DNA from: Pseudomonas azerbaijanoccidentalis
Lineage (GTDB): Bacteria; Pseudomonadota; Gammaproteobacteria; Pseudomonadales; Pseudomonadaceae
Assembly (NCBI RefSeq): GCF_019145495.1
Contig: NZ_JAHSTU010000004.1
Location: forward strand, 372,001-436,000
Direction: 5' to 3'
DNA length: 64,000 nucleotides
A program made the position numbers and the translations under genes. The stretch's first letter is position 1; every line of letters starts with the position of its first letter. Below are positions 48,471 through 58,290 of the stretch, piece by piece. A model generated the notes under the pieces. The model searched no databases and was not told the DNA's origin. It saw only the letters and a program-made list of their open reading frames with translations.

Positions 48471-49174
48471 GCATTCAGTTGATCACCTTCGACCTCGACG
48501 ACACCCTGTGGGACACCGCCCCGGTGATCGTCAGTGCCGAAGCCGTTTTACGTGAATGGCTGACCGAGCACGCGCCCAATCTGGGTGCGGTGCCGGTGGA
48601 ACATCTGTGGGCCATTCGTGAACGCATCCTGAGCAGCGAGCCGGGACTCAAGCATCGCATCAGCGCCCTGCGCCGGCGTGTGCTGTTCCATGCGCTGGAA
48701 GAGTCCGGCTATGCCCATGCAGAAGCCTCGGATCTGGCGGACAAGAGTTTTGAAGTGTTTCTGCACGCGCGACACCAGATCGAAGTGTTCCCGGAAGTGG
48801 AACCAACCCTTGAGATCCTCGCCAACCATTACGCACTCGGCGTGGTCACCAATGGCAACGCCGATGTACGTCGGCTAGGCCTGGCGGACTACTTCAAGTT
48901 TGCGCTGTGTGCTGAAGACATCGGCATCGGCAAACCGGATTCACGACTGTTTCACGAAGCCTTGCAGCGCGGTGGCGCAACGCCGGAAACGGCGGTGCAT
49001 ATCGGCGATCACCCCGGCGACGACATTGCCGGAGCGCAACAGGCAGGGTTGCGTGCGGTCTGGTTCAACCCGGCGGGCAAGGTGTGGGAGGCGGAACGTT
49101 TGCCGGATGCGGAAATTCGTAGCTTGACCGAGTTGCCGGCGTTGTTGGCGCGGTGGAACGTCCCCAAATATTGA
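48467..49174 (+). CDS. HAD-superfamily hydrolase
   Basis: A 235-residue cytoplasmic phosphatase. Motif [10 protein letters not shown] (8-16) has both aspartates; motif II is [10 protein letters not shown], and the later part has motif III Lys in GIGKPD with motif [12 protein letters not shown]. The cap region is helical. It is most like the YjjG/YigB flavin-or-nucleotide phosphatase subgroup; from memory xerC-yigB adjacency is common, which supports a flavin mononucleotide phosphatase-like role. Substrate is inferred, not shown. Confidence 0.85.
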   Translation: MSIQLITFDLDDTLWDTAPVIVSAEAVLREWLTEHAPNLGAVPVEHLWAIRERILSSEPGLKHRISALRRRVLFHALEESGYAHAEASDLADKSFEVFLHARHQIEVFPEVEPTLEILANHYALGVVTNGNADVRRLGLADYFKFALCAEDIGIGKPDSRLFHEALQRGGATPETAVHIGDHPGDDIAGAQQAGLRAVWFNPAGKVWEAERLPDAEIRSLTELPALLARWNVPKY

Positions 49175-49184
49175 TGGTGTCCTG

Positions 49185-49260
49185 AAAAGATCGCAGCCTT
49201 CGGCAGCTCCTACAAGTTTATGTGCACACCTGTAGGAGCTGCCGAAGGCTGCGATCTTTT
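49185..49260. repeat. REPIN, class I
   Basis: Inverted arms AAAAGATCGCAGCCTTCGGC and GCCGAAGGCTGCGATCTTTT enclose a short centre with GTGCAC. It lies 11 bases after the HAD gene stop and just before the sutA terminator, in a convergent gap. This is a near-perfect copy. Confidence 0.93.
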
Positions 49261-49277
49261 GCTTTTCCATCCCCATG

Positions 49278-49306
49278 AAAAAGCCCGCAGCGACGGCGGG
49301 CTTTTT
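49278..49306. terminator. Terminator after sutA / HAD gene
   Basis: AAAAAGCCCGC (49278-49288) pairs with GCGGGCTTTTT (49296-49306) around AGCGACG. It ends the sutA transcript on the minus strand and can also serve the lysA-dapF-xerC operon on the plus strand. Confidence 0.9.
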
Positions 49307-49324
49307 CGCAAGCGCGAAGCAGGC

Positions 49325-49648
49325 TCAGATAGGCCGGCTGCCGTACTTGTTGTCAGGCTTCTTGGGCGGATCGGCGACCACGTTGGCCTCCACTTCCTGC
49401 ACCTTGCCACCTTTGGCCAAAAACTCTTCCATGGCCCGCGCGAGAGCATCGCGTTCCTTGTTCTTGGCTTCGACGCTTGGCAGCTCATCGACCGATACCG
49501 CTGCCTTGGCTTTGCCTTTGGCAGTCGGCGCGGGCGCATCACCGCCGTCGTCATCAGCAACGTCTTCCGCTGCCGCTTCCAAGCCTTCTTCGGCCTCGTC
49601 TTCGTCGCCTACTTCGAGGTCGTCGTTTTCCAGATCATCGTCGCTCAT
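49325..49648 (-). CDS. sutA: SutA-like RNA polymerase-associated regulator
   Basis: A 107-residue acidic, largely disordered protein. It begins MSDDDLENDDLEVGDEDEAE, has a central helical core (AVSVDELPSVEAKNKERDAL and ARAMEEFLAKGGKVQEV), and ends DNKYGSRPI. It matches SutA, which in P. aeruginosa binds RNA polymerase and supports slow-growth survival by tuning transcription initiation. Synteny with amtB-glnK agrees. It is monocistronic with its own terminator. Confidence 0.85.
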   Translation of the reverse strand: MSDDDLENDDLEVGDEDEAEEGLEAAAEDVADDDGGDAPAPTAKGKAKAAVSVDELPSVEAKNKERDALARAMEEFLAKGGKVQEVEANVVADPPKKPDNKYGSRPI

Positions 49649-49749
49649 GTTCTACCTCATGACTTGCGAAAAGCAGATTAGTTATAGCCCAGCTTTGCCT
49701 TCTGTCGAAGGCTGCCGGAAAAAAATCAACAGCCGCTGCTGACCAGCGG

Positions 49750-50175
49750 TTATGCCCCATCACCGTGCAGGGTGGCGAGGACTTTGCGGGCACCGCCATG
49801 ATCACGATGCTCGCCCAGATAAACACCTTGCCAGGTCCCTAACGCCAGTCGGCCTGCCGAGATCGGCAAACTGAGCTGACAGCCAAGCACGCTGGCCTTG
49901 AAGTGCGCCGGGAGGTCGTCCAGGCCTTCGTCGTTATGCTCATAGCCGTCTGTTCCTTGTGGGATCAGACGATTGAAAAATCGTTCGAAGTCGCGACGTA
50001 CCGCCGGATCGGCGTTCTCGTTGATGGTCAACGACGCCGAGGTATGCTGCAGCCACAAATGCAACAGACCGACCCGACACGCCTTGAGTTCAGGCAAGCC
50101 GGCGAGTAACTCGTCCGTTACCAGATGAAAGCCCCGGGGCCTCGCCCGCAGGGTTATCAGAGTCTGTTGCCACAT
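49750..50175 (-). CDS. YjbQ-family protein
   Basis: A 141-residue protein of the YjbQ/UPF0047 family. Recognisable segments are CRVGLLHLWLQHTSASLTINENAD, DDLPAHFKASVLG and GTWQGVYLGEHRDHGG, with the conserved histidines that suggest a metal site. Family members have thiamine-phosphate synthase side activity in tests, but the in vivo role is unknown. The start (MWQQTLITLRAR) is the ATG that fits the family; the frame reaches 9 codons further up. Confidence 0.88.
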   Translation of the reverse strand: MWQQTLITLRARPRGFHLVTDELLAGLPELKACRVGLLHLWLQHTSASLTINENADPAVRRDFERFFNRLIPQGTDGYEHNDEGLDDLPAHFKASVLGCQLSLPISAGRLALGTWQGVYLGEHRDHGGARKVLATLHGDGA

Positions 50176-50352
50176 ACAGTTCTCCGCACGTTCGGGGCGC
50201 ATTCTAGCGCGCTCTGGGAAAAAACAAAGGCCCTAATATTCCTTCCATTGCGTAAGCGATTGCCCGCAGAAAAACGCCTGCCGTAAACGTTCACAAAGCT
50301 GTCAGAAAAAACCTTTCAGCCTCACATCCAATGACAAATTCCAGACAAAAAA

Positions 50353-50380
50353 ATGCCCGGCAAGCCGGGCAAGTTTTTTA
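50353..50380 (-). terminator. Terminator of amtB
   Basis: TGCCCGGC (50353-50360) pairs with GCCGGGCA (50363-50370) around AA, with T/A-rich tracts on both sides (AAAAAAA before and TTTTTT after). It follows the amtB stop by about 20 bases on the minus strand. Confidence 0.85.
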
Positions 50381-50389
50381 TGCGCGTGC

Positions 50390-51727
50390 TTACAAGTTGT
50401 AGCCGCGTTCGTTGTGAAGCGCCAGATCGATGCCGACAGCCTCTTCTTCTTCGGTAATCCGCAAGCCCATGACAGCGTCCAGGACCTTGAGGATGATGTA
50501 AGTGACAATCGCGGTGTAGATCACCGTGAAGCCCACGCCTTTGCACTGAATCCATACTTGTGCGGCGATGTCGGTGACGGTGCCGAAGCCACCCAGGGAC
50601 GGTGCAGCAAACACACCGGTCAGGATCGCGCCGAGGATACCGCCGATGCCGTGCACGCCGAACGCGTCCAGGGAATCGTCATAACCGAGTTTGCGTTTCA
50701 GGGTGGTGGCGCAGAAGAAGCACACCACGCCGGCAGCCAGACCAATCACCAGTGCGCCCATCGGGCCAACGGTGCCAGCGGCCGGAGTGATGGCGACCAG
50801 ACCGGCAACCACACCCGAAGCAATGCCCAGTGCGCTTGGCTTACCATGGGTGACCCATTCGGCGAACATCCAGCCCAGCGCAGCAGCGGCGGTTGCGATC
50901 TGGGTCACCAGCATCGCCATGCCGGCGGTGCCGTTGGCGGCAGCCGCGGAACCGGCGTTGAAACCGAACCAGCCAACCCACAGCATCGCGGCGCCCATCA
51001 GGGTGTAGCCGAGGTTGTGCGGCGCCATCGGGGTGGTCGGGAAGCCTTTGCGCTTGCCCAGTACCAGGCAGGCAATCAGACCGGCCACACCAGCGTTGAT
51101 GTGCACCACGGTGCCGCCGGCGAAGTCCAGTACGCCCCAGTCCCACATCAGGCCGCCGTTGCCGGACCAGACCATGTGCGCGATCGGTGCATAGACCAGG
51201 GTGAACCAGATGCCCATGAAGATGAGCATCGCGGAGAATTTCATCCGCTCGGCGAAGGCACCGACGATCAGCGCCGGGGTGATGATGGCGAAGGTCATCT
51301 GGAAGGTGATGAACACCGCTTCAGGGAACAGCGCCGCCGGGCCGGTCAGGCTGGCTGGCGTGACACCGGCGAGGAAAGCCTTGCCCATGCCGCCGAAGAA
51401 CGAGTTGAAGTTGACGACGCCCTGCTCCATGCCGGTGGTGTCGAACGCGATGCTGTAGCCATAAATGACCCACAGGACGCTGATCAGACCAGTAATGGCG
51501 AAGCACTGCATCATCACGGAAAGAATGTTTTTCGACCGAACCATGCCGCCGTAGAACAGCGCGAGGCCGGGAATGGTCATGAACAGCACGAGAGCTGTCG
51601 AGGTCAACATCCAGGCGGTATCGCCGGAGTTGAGGACTGGGGCCGCCACTTCGTCTGCCGCCAAAGCAAGGCTGGGCATTACGATGGACAACAGGGCTCC
51701 TAGCCCTGCGAATTTACGCAGAGTCAT
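50390..51727 (-). CDS. amtB: Ammonium transporter AmtB
   Basis: A 445-residue trimeric inner-membrane ammonium channel with a signal peptide-like N-terminus (KFAGLGALLSIVMPSLALAA) and eleven helices. The twin-histidine pore positions are visible in APIAHMVW and FGVHGIGGILGA. The glnK gene lies directly upstream on the same strand, 35 bases away, so the ammonium sensor-channel pair is a single unit. GlnK blocks AmtB under ammonium shock. Confidence 0.96.
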   Translation of the reverse strand: MTLRKFAGLGALLSIVMPSLALAADEVAAPVLNSGDTAWMLTSTALVLFMTIPGLALFYGGMVRSKNILSVMMQCFAITGLISVLWVIYGYSIAFDTTGMEQGVVNFNSFFGGMGKAFLAGVTPASLTGPAALFPEAVFITFQMTFAIITPALIVGAFAERMKFSAMLIFMGIWFTLVYAPIAHMVWSGNGGLMWDWGVLDFAGGTVVHINAGVAGLIACLVLGKRKGFPTTPMAPHNLGYTLMGAAMLWVGWFGFNAGSAAAANGTAGMAMLVTQIATAAAALGWMFAEWVTHGKPSALGIASGVVAGLVAITPAAGTVGPMGALVIGLAAGVVCFFCATTLKRKLGYDDSLDAFGVHGIGGILGAILTGVFAAPSLGGFGTVTDIAAQVWIQCKGVGFTVIYTAIVTYIILKVLDAVMGLRITEEEEAVGIDLALHNERGYNL

Positions 51728-51762
51728 ATTGTTTTCTCCTGGGGCGTTGGGTTTGTGGCGGC

Positions 51763-52218
<456 letters not shown>

Positions 52219-52521
52219 TTAACCGCTCCTTGCGAAACACTCCCCCGTTTCGCCTGGCGCACTGCATTCGTCACAGCGACTGCATCAGTGCATGGGTCAC
52301 AAGGGTCTAAGCAGAAAGCTTGCCATCTCCACAAATTTCACTGTTTTCAAGCGTTTGCCGGTAGATGTCAGCCACATCGCCACCACACCCGACGCGATAC
52401 GCACAACAACGGTGCGATGCCGTCCGTCCGCATGCGCGAAAAGCGTGCATCCACTGCCTGCGAAAATGACTATAGACACTGCGTGATACACTGCCCGCCA
52501 TTGTTACCAGGACCTCTTCCC

Positions 52522-52782
52522 ATGCTCGCGCCCAAAGACTTCCTCGACGCCCTCACCGGCACCGCCTCCCGCCTCTTCAGCGGCGATACCCCGCTGCCGA
52601 AAGCTGAAATCGAAAGTCAGTTCAAAATGTTGCTGCAGAGCGGCTTCAGCAAACTGGATCTGGTGAGCCGGGAAGAGTTCGATAGCCAGATGGTTGTATT
52701 GGCGCGCACACGGGCGCGTCTGGAAGCGCTTGAGTCGAAAGTGGCAGAGCTGGAAGCGAAGCTGAACCCACCCACCGAATAA
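52522..52782 (+). CDS. ubiK: UbiK (YqiC) ubiquinone-synthesis accessory factor
   Basis: An 86-residue protein with the BMFP domain. It has an amphipathic N-terminal segment (MLAPKDFLDALTGTASRLF) and a C-terminal coiled coil (ARTRARLEALESKVAELEAKL) that forms trimers. UbiK helps aerobic ubiquinone synthesis by binding UbiJ and lipid. The ATG at 52522 is the family start; longer open frames exist upstream but lack similarity. Confidence 0.9.
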   Translation: MLAPKDFLDALTGTASRLFSGDTPLPKAEIESQFKMLLQSGFSKLDLVSREEFDSQMVVLARTRARLEALESKVAELEAKLNPPTE

Positions 52783-52814
52783 CGGACGAATCCCACTGTA
52801 GAAACCCAATCCAC

Positions 52815-52884
52815 TGTGGGAGCGAGCCTGCTCGGCACGACCTTCAGCTTCACCTGTAGGAGCTGCCGAAGGCTGCGATCTTTT
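52815..52884. repeat. Two unpaired REP copies (class II then class I)
   Basis: A single class II copy (TGTGGGAGCGAGCCTGCTCGG, 52815-52835) is followed by a single class I copy (TGTAGGAGCTGCCGAAGGC..., 52855-52884), both in the same orientation and neither with an inverted partner. They follow ubiK by 33 bases and resemble singlet REPs rather than a REPIN. Confidence 0.8.
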
Positions 52885-52998
52885 GATCCCACACAACGTC
52901 CTGCAAAGTTCTCATCCGCCGTCCGATTGCGCCGCAGAGCGATCAATGCGCCTTGGTGGAAAAGAGCAGCAAAGCTGCTTCACGCCTTCTGAACAAAA

Positions 52999-53023
52999 AA
53001 CCCCACGCTTTTGGCGTGGGGTT
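52999..53023 (-). terminator. Terminator of the HigA-like gene
   Basis: AACCCCACGC (52999-53008) pairs with GCGTGGGGTT (53014-53023) around TTTTG, and on the minus strand a T-run (TTTTTTG) follows. It lies 20 bases after the HigA-like stop. Confidence 0.85.
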
Positions 53024-53043
53024 CGATAGATCCCAGAAAACAA

Positions 53044-53331
53044 TCAGGCACAGTGAGCAAGCCGCTCGACCTGATCCCGAATCGCGTCCCCTCGCTCAAT
53101 CTCGGCCTTACGCAAACCGTAGGTCGATTGCAGGTTCAGCCAAAATTCCGGGGTCGTGTCCAAACAGATAGATAGCCGTAGAGCCATATCCGCACTGACA
53201 CCCCGACGCTGGAGCACAATGTCGTTCACCGTAGGTGTCGACACGTTCAACGCTCTGGCAAGAGCGGATCGAAGGTCCTTCAGCACGACAGCATCAACAA
53301 GCATCGTCAGCTTCCGTTCCGCGACACTCAT
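53044..53331 (-). CDS. HigA-like antitoxin, orphan with altered N-terminus
   Basis: A 95-residue XRE-family HTH protein. The C-terminal two thirds match HigA addiction-module antitoxins: ALNVSTPTVNDIVLQRRGVS, ADMALRLSICLDTTPEFWLNLQ and STYGLRKAEIE. The N-terminal 30 residues (MSVAERKLTMLVDAVVLKDL) lack the usual HPGEVL...GLS helix start, so a short deletion or frameshift may have occurred. No HigB toxin gene lies upstream (comM begins 116 bases away) or downstream. It is likely an orphan or decaying regulator. Confidence 0.6.
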   Translation of the reverse strand: MSVAERKLTMLVDAVVLKDLRSALARALNVSTPTVNDIVLQRRGVSADMALRLSICLDTTPEFWLNLQSTYGLRKAEIERGDAIRDQVERLAHCA

Positions 53332-53447
53332 ACCGGCAACATCCAGTGAAAGTTTGCCCTCTCACCCACGCCACCAAAATCTCCGCCCGCAACTACCCTT
53401 CAAAAACCCGCAGGAAGCGGCCCCCAACGTCATCTCAAGGAACGACC

Positions 53448-54941
53448 ATGTCCCTCTCCATCGTCCACAGCCGCGCCCAGGTGGGTGTGGAAGCACCCGC
53501 CGTTACCGTCGAAGTTCATCTGGCCAACGGCTTACCGTCGCTGACCATGGTCGGGTTGCCCGAGGCGGCGGTAAAGGAGAGCAAGGATCGGGTGCGTAGC
53601 GCGATCATCAATTCGGGGCTGCAATTTCCGGCGCGGCGGATCACGTTGAATCTGGCGCCGGCCGATTTGCCCAAGGACGGTGGGCGGTTCGACCTGGCGA
53701 TTGCGTTGGGAATTCTTTCCGCCAGCGTGCAGGTGCCGACACTGACGCTCGATGACGTGGAATGTTTGGGTGAGTTGGCGCTGTCGGGTGCGGTTCGGGC
53801 AGTACGCGGCGTTTTGCCGGCAGCACTGGCTGCGCGCAAGGCCGGGCGTTCGCTGATGGTGCCGCGGGCGAATGCCGAAGAGGCTTGTCTGGCGTCGGGT
53901 TTGAAGGTGATTGCCGTGGATCATCTCCTGGAAGCCGTCGCCCATTTCAACGGGCACACGCCGGTTGAGCCGTACGTTTCCGATGGTTTGATGCATGCCA
54001 GTAAACCTTATCCCGACCTGAGTGAAGTGCAGGGCCAGCAAGCCGCCAAGCGCGCATTGCTGATTGCGGCAGCGGGTGCGCATAACCTGTTGTTCAGTGG
54101 GCCACCCGGCACGGGTAAAACGTTGCTGGCGAGTCGTCTGCCAGGGCTGTTACCGCCGCTTGCCGAATGCGAGGCGCTGGAGGTGGCGGCGATTCAGTCA
54201 GTCGCCAGTTGCGTACCGTTGACCCACTGGCCGCAACGCCCGTTTCGCCAGCCACATCACTCGGCCTCAGGCCCGGCGCTGGTGGGCGGCAGCTCCAAGC
54301 CTCAACCCGGCGAAATCACCCTGGCCCATCACGGTGTGCTGTTCCTCGATGAATTGCCGGAATTTGATCGTAAGGTTCTGGAAGTGCTCAGGGAGCCTTT
54401 GGAGTCCGGGCATATCGTGATTTCCCGGGCGAAGGACCGCGTTCGGTTTCCGGCGCGTTTTCAGTTGGTCGCCGCCATGAACCCGTGCCCCTGTGGATAT
54501 CTTGGCGAACCAAGCGGCAAGTGCTCTTGTACGCCGGACATGGTGCAGCGGTACCGCAACAAGCTGTCGGGACCGTTATTGGACCGGATCGATTTGCACC
54601 TGACGGTTGCTCGGGAAGCGACGGCGTTGAATCCGACGCCGAAACCGGGTGAAGACAGCGCCAGCGCTGCCGCGTTGGTGGCCGATGCTCGTGAACGGCA
54701 ACAGAAGCGCCAGGGCTGCGCGAATGCCTTCCTGGATTTGCCGGGATTGCGCCGCCACTGCACGTTATCCACAGCCGATGAGCACTGGCTGGAAACGGCG
54801 TGCGAACGATTGACCCTGTCGTTACGTTCAGCGCATCGGCTGCTCAAGGTGGCGCGGACATTAGCGGATCTTGAGCATGTAGACGGGATCACGCGGGAAC
54901 ATCTGGCCGAAGCGTTGCAGTATCGGCCGGCTACGCAGTAA
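53448..54941 (+). CDS. comM: ComM/YifB-type AAA+ Mg-chelatase-like ATPase
   Basis: A 497-residue ATPase. The N-terminal Lon-like domain (VHLANGLPSLTMVGLPEAAVKE) precedes the AAA+ core with Walker A GPPGTGKT, Walker B VLFLDELPEF and the cysteine cluster CPCGYLGEPSGKCSC. The C-terminal ChlI-like helical lid follows (LLDRIDLHLTV and LSLRSAHRLLKVARTLADL). ComM is a branch-migration helicase promoting integration during natural transformation. The ATG at 53448 after AAGGAA matches the family; longer frames upstream do not. Confidence 0.93.
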   Translation: MSLSIVHSRAQVGVEAPAVTVEVHLANGLPSLTMVGLPEAAVKESKDRVRSAIINSGLQFPARRITLNLAPADLPKDGGRFDLAIALGILSASVQVPTLTLDDVECLGELALSGAVRAVRGVLPAALAARKAGRSLMVPRANAEEACLASGLKVIAVDHLLEAVAHFNGHTPVEPYVSDGLMHASKPYPDLSEVQGQQAAKRALLIAAAGAHNLLFSGPPGTGKTLLASRLPGLLPPLAECEALEVAAIQSVASCVPLTHWPQRPFRQPHHSASGPALVGGSSKPQPGEITLAHHGVLFLDELPEFDRKVLEVLREPLESGHIVISRAKDRVRFPARFQLVAAMNPCPCGYLGEPSGKCSCTPDMVQRYRNKLSGPLLDRIDLHLTVAREATALNPTPKPGEDSASAAALVADARERQQKRQGCANAFLDLPGLRRHCTLSTADEHWLETACERLTLSLRSAHRLLKVARTLADLEHVDGITREHLAEALQYRPATQ

Positions 54942-54961
54942 GCCCTGAAATCGAGTTGCCC

Positions 54962-55039
54962 CCAATCGCGAGCAGGCTCGCTCCCACATTGGATTTGTGA
55001 ACGCAGGTCGAGTGTGGGAGCGAGCCTGCTCGCGATTGG
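54962..55039. repeat. REPIN, class II
   Basis: Perfect 27-base arms (54962-54988 and 55013-55039) start CCAATCGCGAGCAGGCTCGC. This is the best-preserved class II copy in the window. It fills the gap between the convergent comM and chemoreceptor genes and ends 17 bases before the latter's stop. Confidence 0.93.
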
Positions 55040-55055
55040 CTATTTCAAAGGCGCC

Positions 55056-57032
55056 TCAACGAAACCGGTCAACCTCGGAACGCAAATCTGCCGCCAGCTT
55101 CTCCAGTTCTTTGGCGGTGACGGCCAGGTTGGAAACCACTTCACGCTGCTCGCTGTTGGCCAGGGCAATGCTCTGCAGGTTGCTGCTGAGCAAGGTCGCG
55201 GTACTGCTCTGTTCCTGGGTCGCGGTGGTGATGGCCGCAAATTGCTGGCCGGCCGAGCGGCTTTGTTCGTCGATCCGCGCCAGTGCCGAGGCGACATTGG
55301 CGTTGCGCGACAAGCCTTCCTGCATCAGCACGTTGCCCTGCTCCATGGTGCTGATGGCGTTGCCGGTTTCCTGCTGAATGCTTTGGATCATCACAGAGAT
55401 TTCGTCAGTCGCCTGACGGGTACGGGACGCCAGGTTACGCACTTCGTCCGCCACCACCGCAAAACCACGACCCTGCTCACCGGCGCGGGCGGCTTCGATC
55501 GCGGCGTTGAGCGCCAACAGGTTGGTCTGCTCGGCAATCGAGGTGATCACGCCGACGATGCCACCGATTTCCTGGGAACGCTGGCCCAAAGTATTGATCA
55601 CCGTCGCCGTGCTGTTCAAAGCACCGGCGATTTGCTCCAGCGACGAGGACGCTTCGTCCATGGACGTGCGACCGATCTGGGTTTGCTGGGCGTTTTCCTG
55701 GGCCAGACGCTGGGTGCTGCCCATGTTGTCGGCGATGTTCAGGGACGTGGCGCTGAACTCTTCCACGGCGCCGGCCATGCTGGTGATTTCGCCCGACTGC
55801 TGTTCCATGCCTTCGTAAGCACCGCCGGACAAACCGGACAAGGCCTGGGCGCGGCTGTTGACCTCCATCGAGGCGTTGCGAATGTGCTCGACCATGGTCG
55901 ACAGTGCCTGGCTCATCTGGTTGAACGCGCGGGCCAGTTGACCGATTTCATCGTTGCTCGACACGTTCAGCCGCACGCTCAAATCACCGGCACCCAAGGC
56001 TTCGGCCTGACGCACCAGATCACCCAGCGGCGCGAGTTTGCTGCGCAGCAACCAGACCGCCGAACCCACCGCGATCAACATCGCCAGCAGGCTGCCGATG
56101 GCCAACTGAATGCCGACGCTCCAGGTGACGGCGCTGATTTCGGTTTTCGGCATGCTCGCCACCACCGACCACGGCCCACCTTCGAACGGTACGGCGATAC
56201 TGTAGAAGTCTTCGGACTTGTCGCTCCAGAACTCGCCTTTACCCGGGGTTTTCGCCAAGGCGTTGATGGCCGGGACGGCTTGGTCCAGCGCCTCTACACC
56301 AGCAATCGGCACCAGCCATTTGTTCTGCTCGTCCAAAAGCGCCAGCGAGCCAGTCTGGCCGATGCGGAATCGCTTGAGATTCTCGAACTGGGCCTTCTGC
56401 GCGTCGGTGTAATCGAAACCGACGTACAACACCGCAATAACCTTGCCGCTGCTGTCGCGCACCGGGGTGTACTGCGACATGTAGAAGCGCTCAAACAGCA
56501 AGGATCGCCCCACGTAACTCTGCCCCGCCATCAAACGGGCGTAGGCTGGGTTCGCGTGATCGAGCACGGTACCGATGGCGCGGTTCCCGTCCTGTTTGGT
56601 GACGTTTGTGCTGACTCGAATGAAGTCTTCACCGCTGCGCACGAACACCGTGGCCACACCCGCGGTCATCTGCTTGAACTCGTCCACTTCCTTGAAGTTG
56701 TTGTTGAGCACCTCGCTGCCCAGGTGCAAGCCCGGCGTCTGCACGCCTGCCACAACCACCGGCTCGTCCGGGTGTACGCTCAGCCCGCCGGTGAAGCGTG
56801 TCTCGAACAGCCCCGCCAGGCGCTGCGTGCTTTCACGCAACGTGCCGTGAAAGGTGCTCAACTGATCGGCCAACAACCGGGCTTCACTGGCCAGGTGTTC
56901 TTCGCGGGTGGCCAGGTTGGCCGTGTCCAGCGAGCGCAGGGCGAACAAGGTACTGCCGGTGATGACAATCGCCAGTATCACGGCAAGCGCAAGACCAAGC
57001 TGTGAAGCGATCCGGGCACGAGGTTGAGACAT
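55056..57032 (-). CDS. Methyl-accepting chemotaxis protein with Cache-type sensor
   Basis: A 658-residue transmembrane chemoreceptor. One helix near residues 12-33, a periplasmic Cache-type sensor domain of about 300 residues ([37 protein letters not shown]), a second helix near 340 ([19 protein letters not shown]), HAMP ([17 protein letters not shown]), then the MA signalling domain with the hairpin-tip [19 protein letters not shown]. The ligand is unknown. The ATG at 57032 sits after AGGAG and gives the expected N-terminal basic-helix start. Confidence 0.9.
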   Translation of the reverse strand: MSQPRARIASQLGLALAVILAIVITGSTLFALRSLDTANLATREEHLASEARLLADQLSTFHGTLRESTQRLAGLFETRFTGGLSVHPDEPVVVAGVQTPGLHLGSEVLNNNFKEVDEFKQMTAGVATVFVRSGEDFIRVSTNVTKQDGNRAIGTVLDHANPAYARLMAGQSYVGRSLLFERFYMSQYTPVRDSSGKVIAVLYVGFDYTDAQKAQFENLKRFRIGQTGSLALLDEQNKWLVPIAGVEALDQAVPAINALAKTPGKGEFWSDKSEDFYSIAVPFEGGPWSVVASMPKTEISAVTWSVGIQLAIGSLLAMLIAVGSAVWLLRSKLAPLGDLVRQAEALGAGDLSVRLNVSSNDEIGQLARAFNQMSQALSTMVEHIRNASMEVNSRAQALSGLSGGAYEGMEQQSGEITSMAGAVEEFSATSLNIADNMGSTQRLAQENAQQTQIGRTSMDEASSSLEQIAGALNSTATVINTLGQRSQEIGGIVGVITSIAEQTNLLALNAAIEAARAGEQGRGFAVVADEVRNLASRTRQATDEISVMIQSIQQETGNAISTMEQGNVLMQEGLSRNANVASALARIDEQSRSAGQQFAAITTATQEQSSTATLLSSNLQSIALANSEQREVVSNLAVTAKELEKLAADLRSEVDRFR

Positions 57033-57217
57033 GACAGCTCCTGGCCGAGCGAACGGATCATCCTGATCGCGACGCATGCTCGGCAAAATTTCTAATAATG
57101 GGGGTAGCGTCGAACCTGCACGAAGGTCCCACGAAGAGATTTTCGGCGGCAAACGGCAATACTTGAGCAACGAGTTAGGATATGGCGCAAGGCCGCTACT
57201 TCAGGGGCTTCATCGTT

Positions 57218-58138
57218 TCAGCTCAAGCGCACGACATCCGGCAATTCCATCGCCCGGACTTCCCCTTGCAGGAAATCGCTGAGACGGCGCATGCGCTCGC
57301 CGCCGGGACGGGTTTTCGGCCAGACCAGGTAATATTTCTCCCCACTGGCGACGGCGGTCGGCCACGGCAGGCTCAAACGTCCTTGCGCCACGTCCTCGGC
57401 CACCATCAGCAGATCGCCCATGGACACGCCATAGCCACGAGCGGCGGCGATCATGCCCAACTCCAGCGTATCGAATACCTGCCCGCCCTTGAGCGACACC
57501 TGATCGGCCAGGCCCATGCGTTCCAGCCAGTTGCGCCAGTCGCGCCGGTCCGGCGTCGGGTGCAGCAACTCAGTGTTGGCCAGGCGCGTGACGTCCCAAG
57601 GCTGATCGTCGCGCAAGTTGGGCGCGCCCACCGGTATCAGTTCCTCGGGGAACAGGTAACTCGCCTCCCAGTCCGGCGGGAAATGGCCGTTACTCAGCAG
57701 CACCGCACAGTCGAACGGCTCGTCATTGAAATCCACCGAATCGACGTCCATCCAGGCACTGGTCAATTGCACTTCGTTGCCCGGCTGCAAGTGGCGGAAG
57801 CGGCTGAGGCGCGCCAGCAACCAACGCATGGTCAGCGTCGACGGGGCTTTCATGCGCAGGATGTCGTCTTCGGCGCGCAAGGTGTTGCAAGCGCGCTCCA
57901 GTGCCGTAAAGCCTTCACGGATACCCGGCAACAGTAAACGGGCGGATTCGGTCAGTTGCAGGTTGCGGCCACTGCGGTGAAACAACCGGCAGGCAAAATG
58001 CTCTTCGAGCGTACGAATATGCCGGCTGACCGCACTTTGAGTAATCGACAGCTCTTCGGCAGCGCGGGTGAATGAACTGTGCCGCGCCGCCGCTTCAAAT
58101 GCGCGCAGGGCATACAAGGGAGGAAGACGACGCGACAT
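57218..58138 (-). CDS. LysR-family regulator, GcvA type
   Basis: A 306-residue LysR regulator. The N-terminal HTH begins LPPLYALRAFEAAARHSSFTRAAEEL and contains ITQSAVSRHIRTLEEHF, which matches the GcvA/AmpR subgroup. The effector-binding domain follows with the FDCAVLLSNGHFP and LGMIAAARGYGVSMG segments. It is divergent from the MATE gene and could regulate it. The start is the ATG after GGGAGGAAG; an upstream frame has no similarity. Confidence 0.9.
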   Translation of the reverse strand: MSRRLPPLYALRAFEAAARHSSFTRAAEELSITQSAVSRHIRTLEEHFACRLFHRSGRNLQLTESARLLLPGIREGFTALERACNTLRAEDDILRMKAPSTLTMRWLLARLSRFRHLQPGNEVQLTSAWMDVDSVDFNDEPFDCAVLLSNGHFPPDWEASYLFPEELIPVGAPNLRDDQPWDVTRLANTELLHPTPDRRDWRNWLERMGLADQVSLKGGQVFDTLELGMIAAARGYGVSMGDLLMVAEDVAQGRLSLPWPTAVASGEKYYLVWPKTRPGGERMRRLSDFLQGEVRAMELPDVVRLS

Positions 58139-58290
58139 GCGGAAAGCTCCTATAGCGGGATCAGGCCACCCTAGCAGAAACTCTCCAGCATGAGTTTGAA
58201 TCATGCCACCCATCCTTTTTATCCCTTTGTGCAAACCCCGCGAAGCGCCGAGAATCGACGCTTTCCTGTTCTCTCTGACATTCGAGCGTG

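Noticed and set aside
55014-57005. A 663-residue plus-strand frame over the chemoreceptor
   Set aside because: Antisense to a clear MCP with a Cys/Trp-poor, repetitive translation and no ribosome site.
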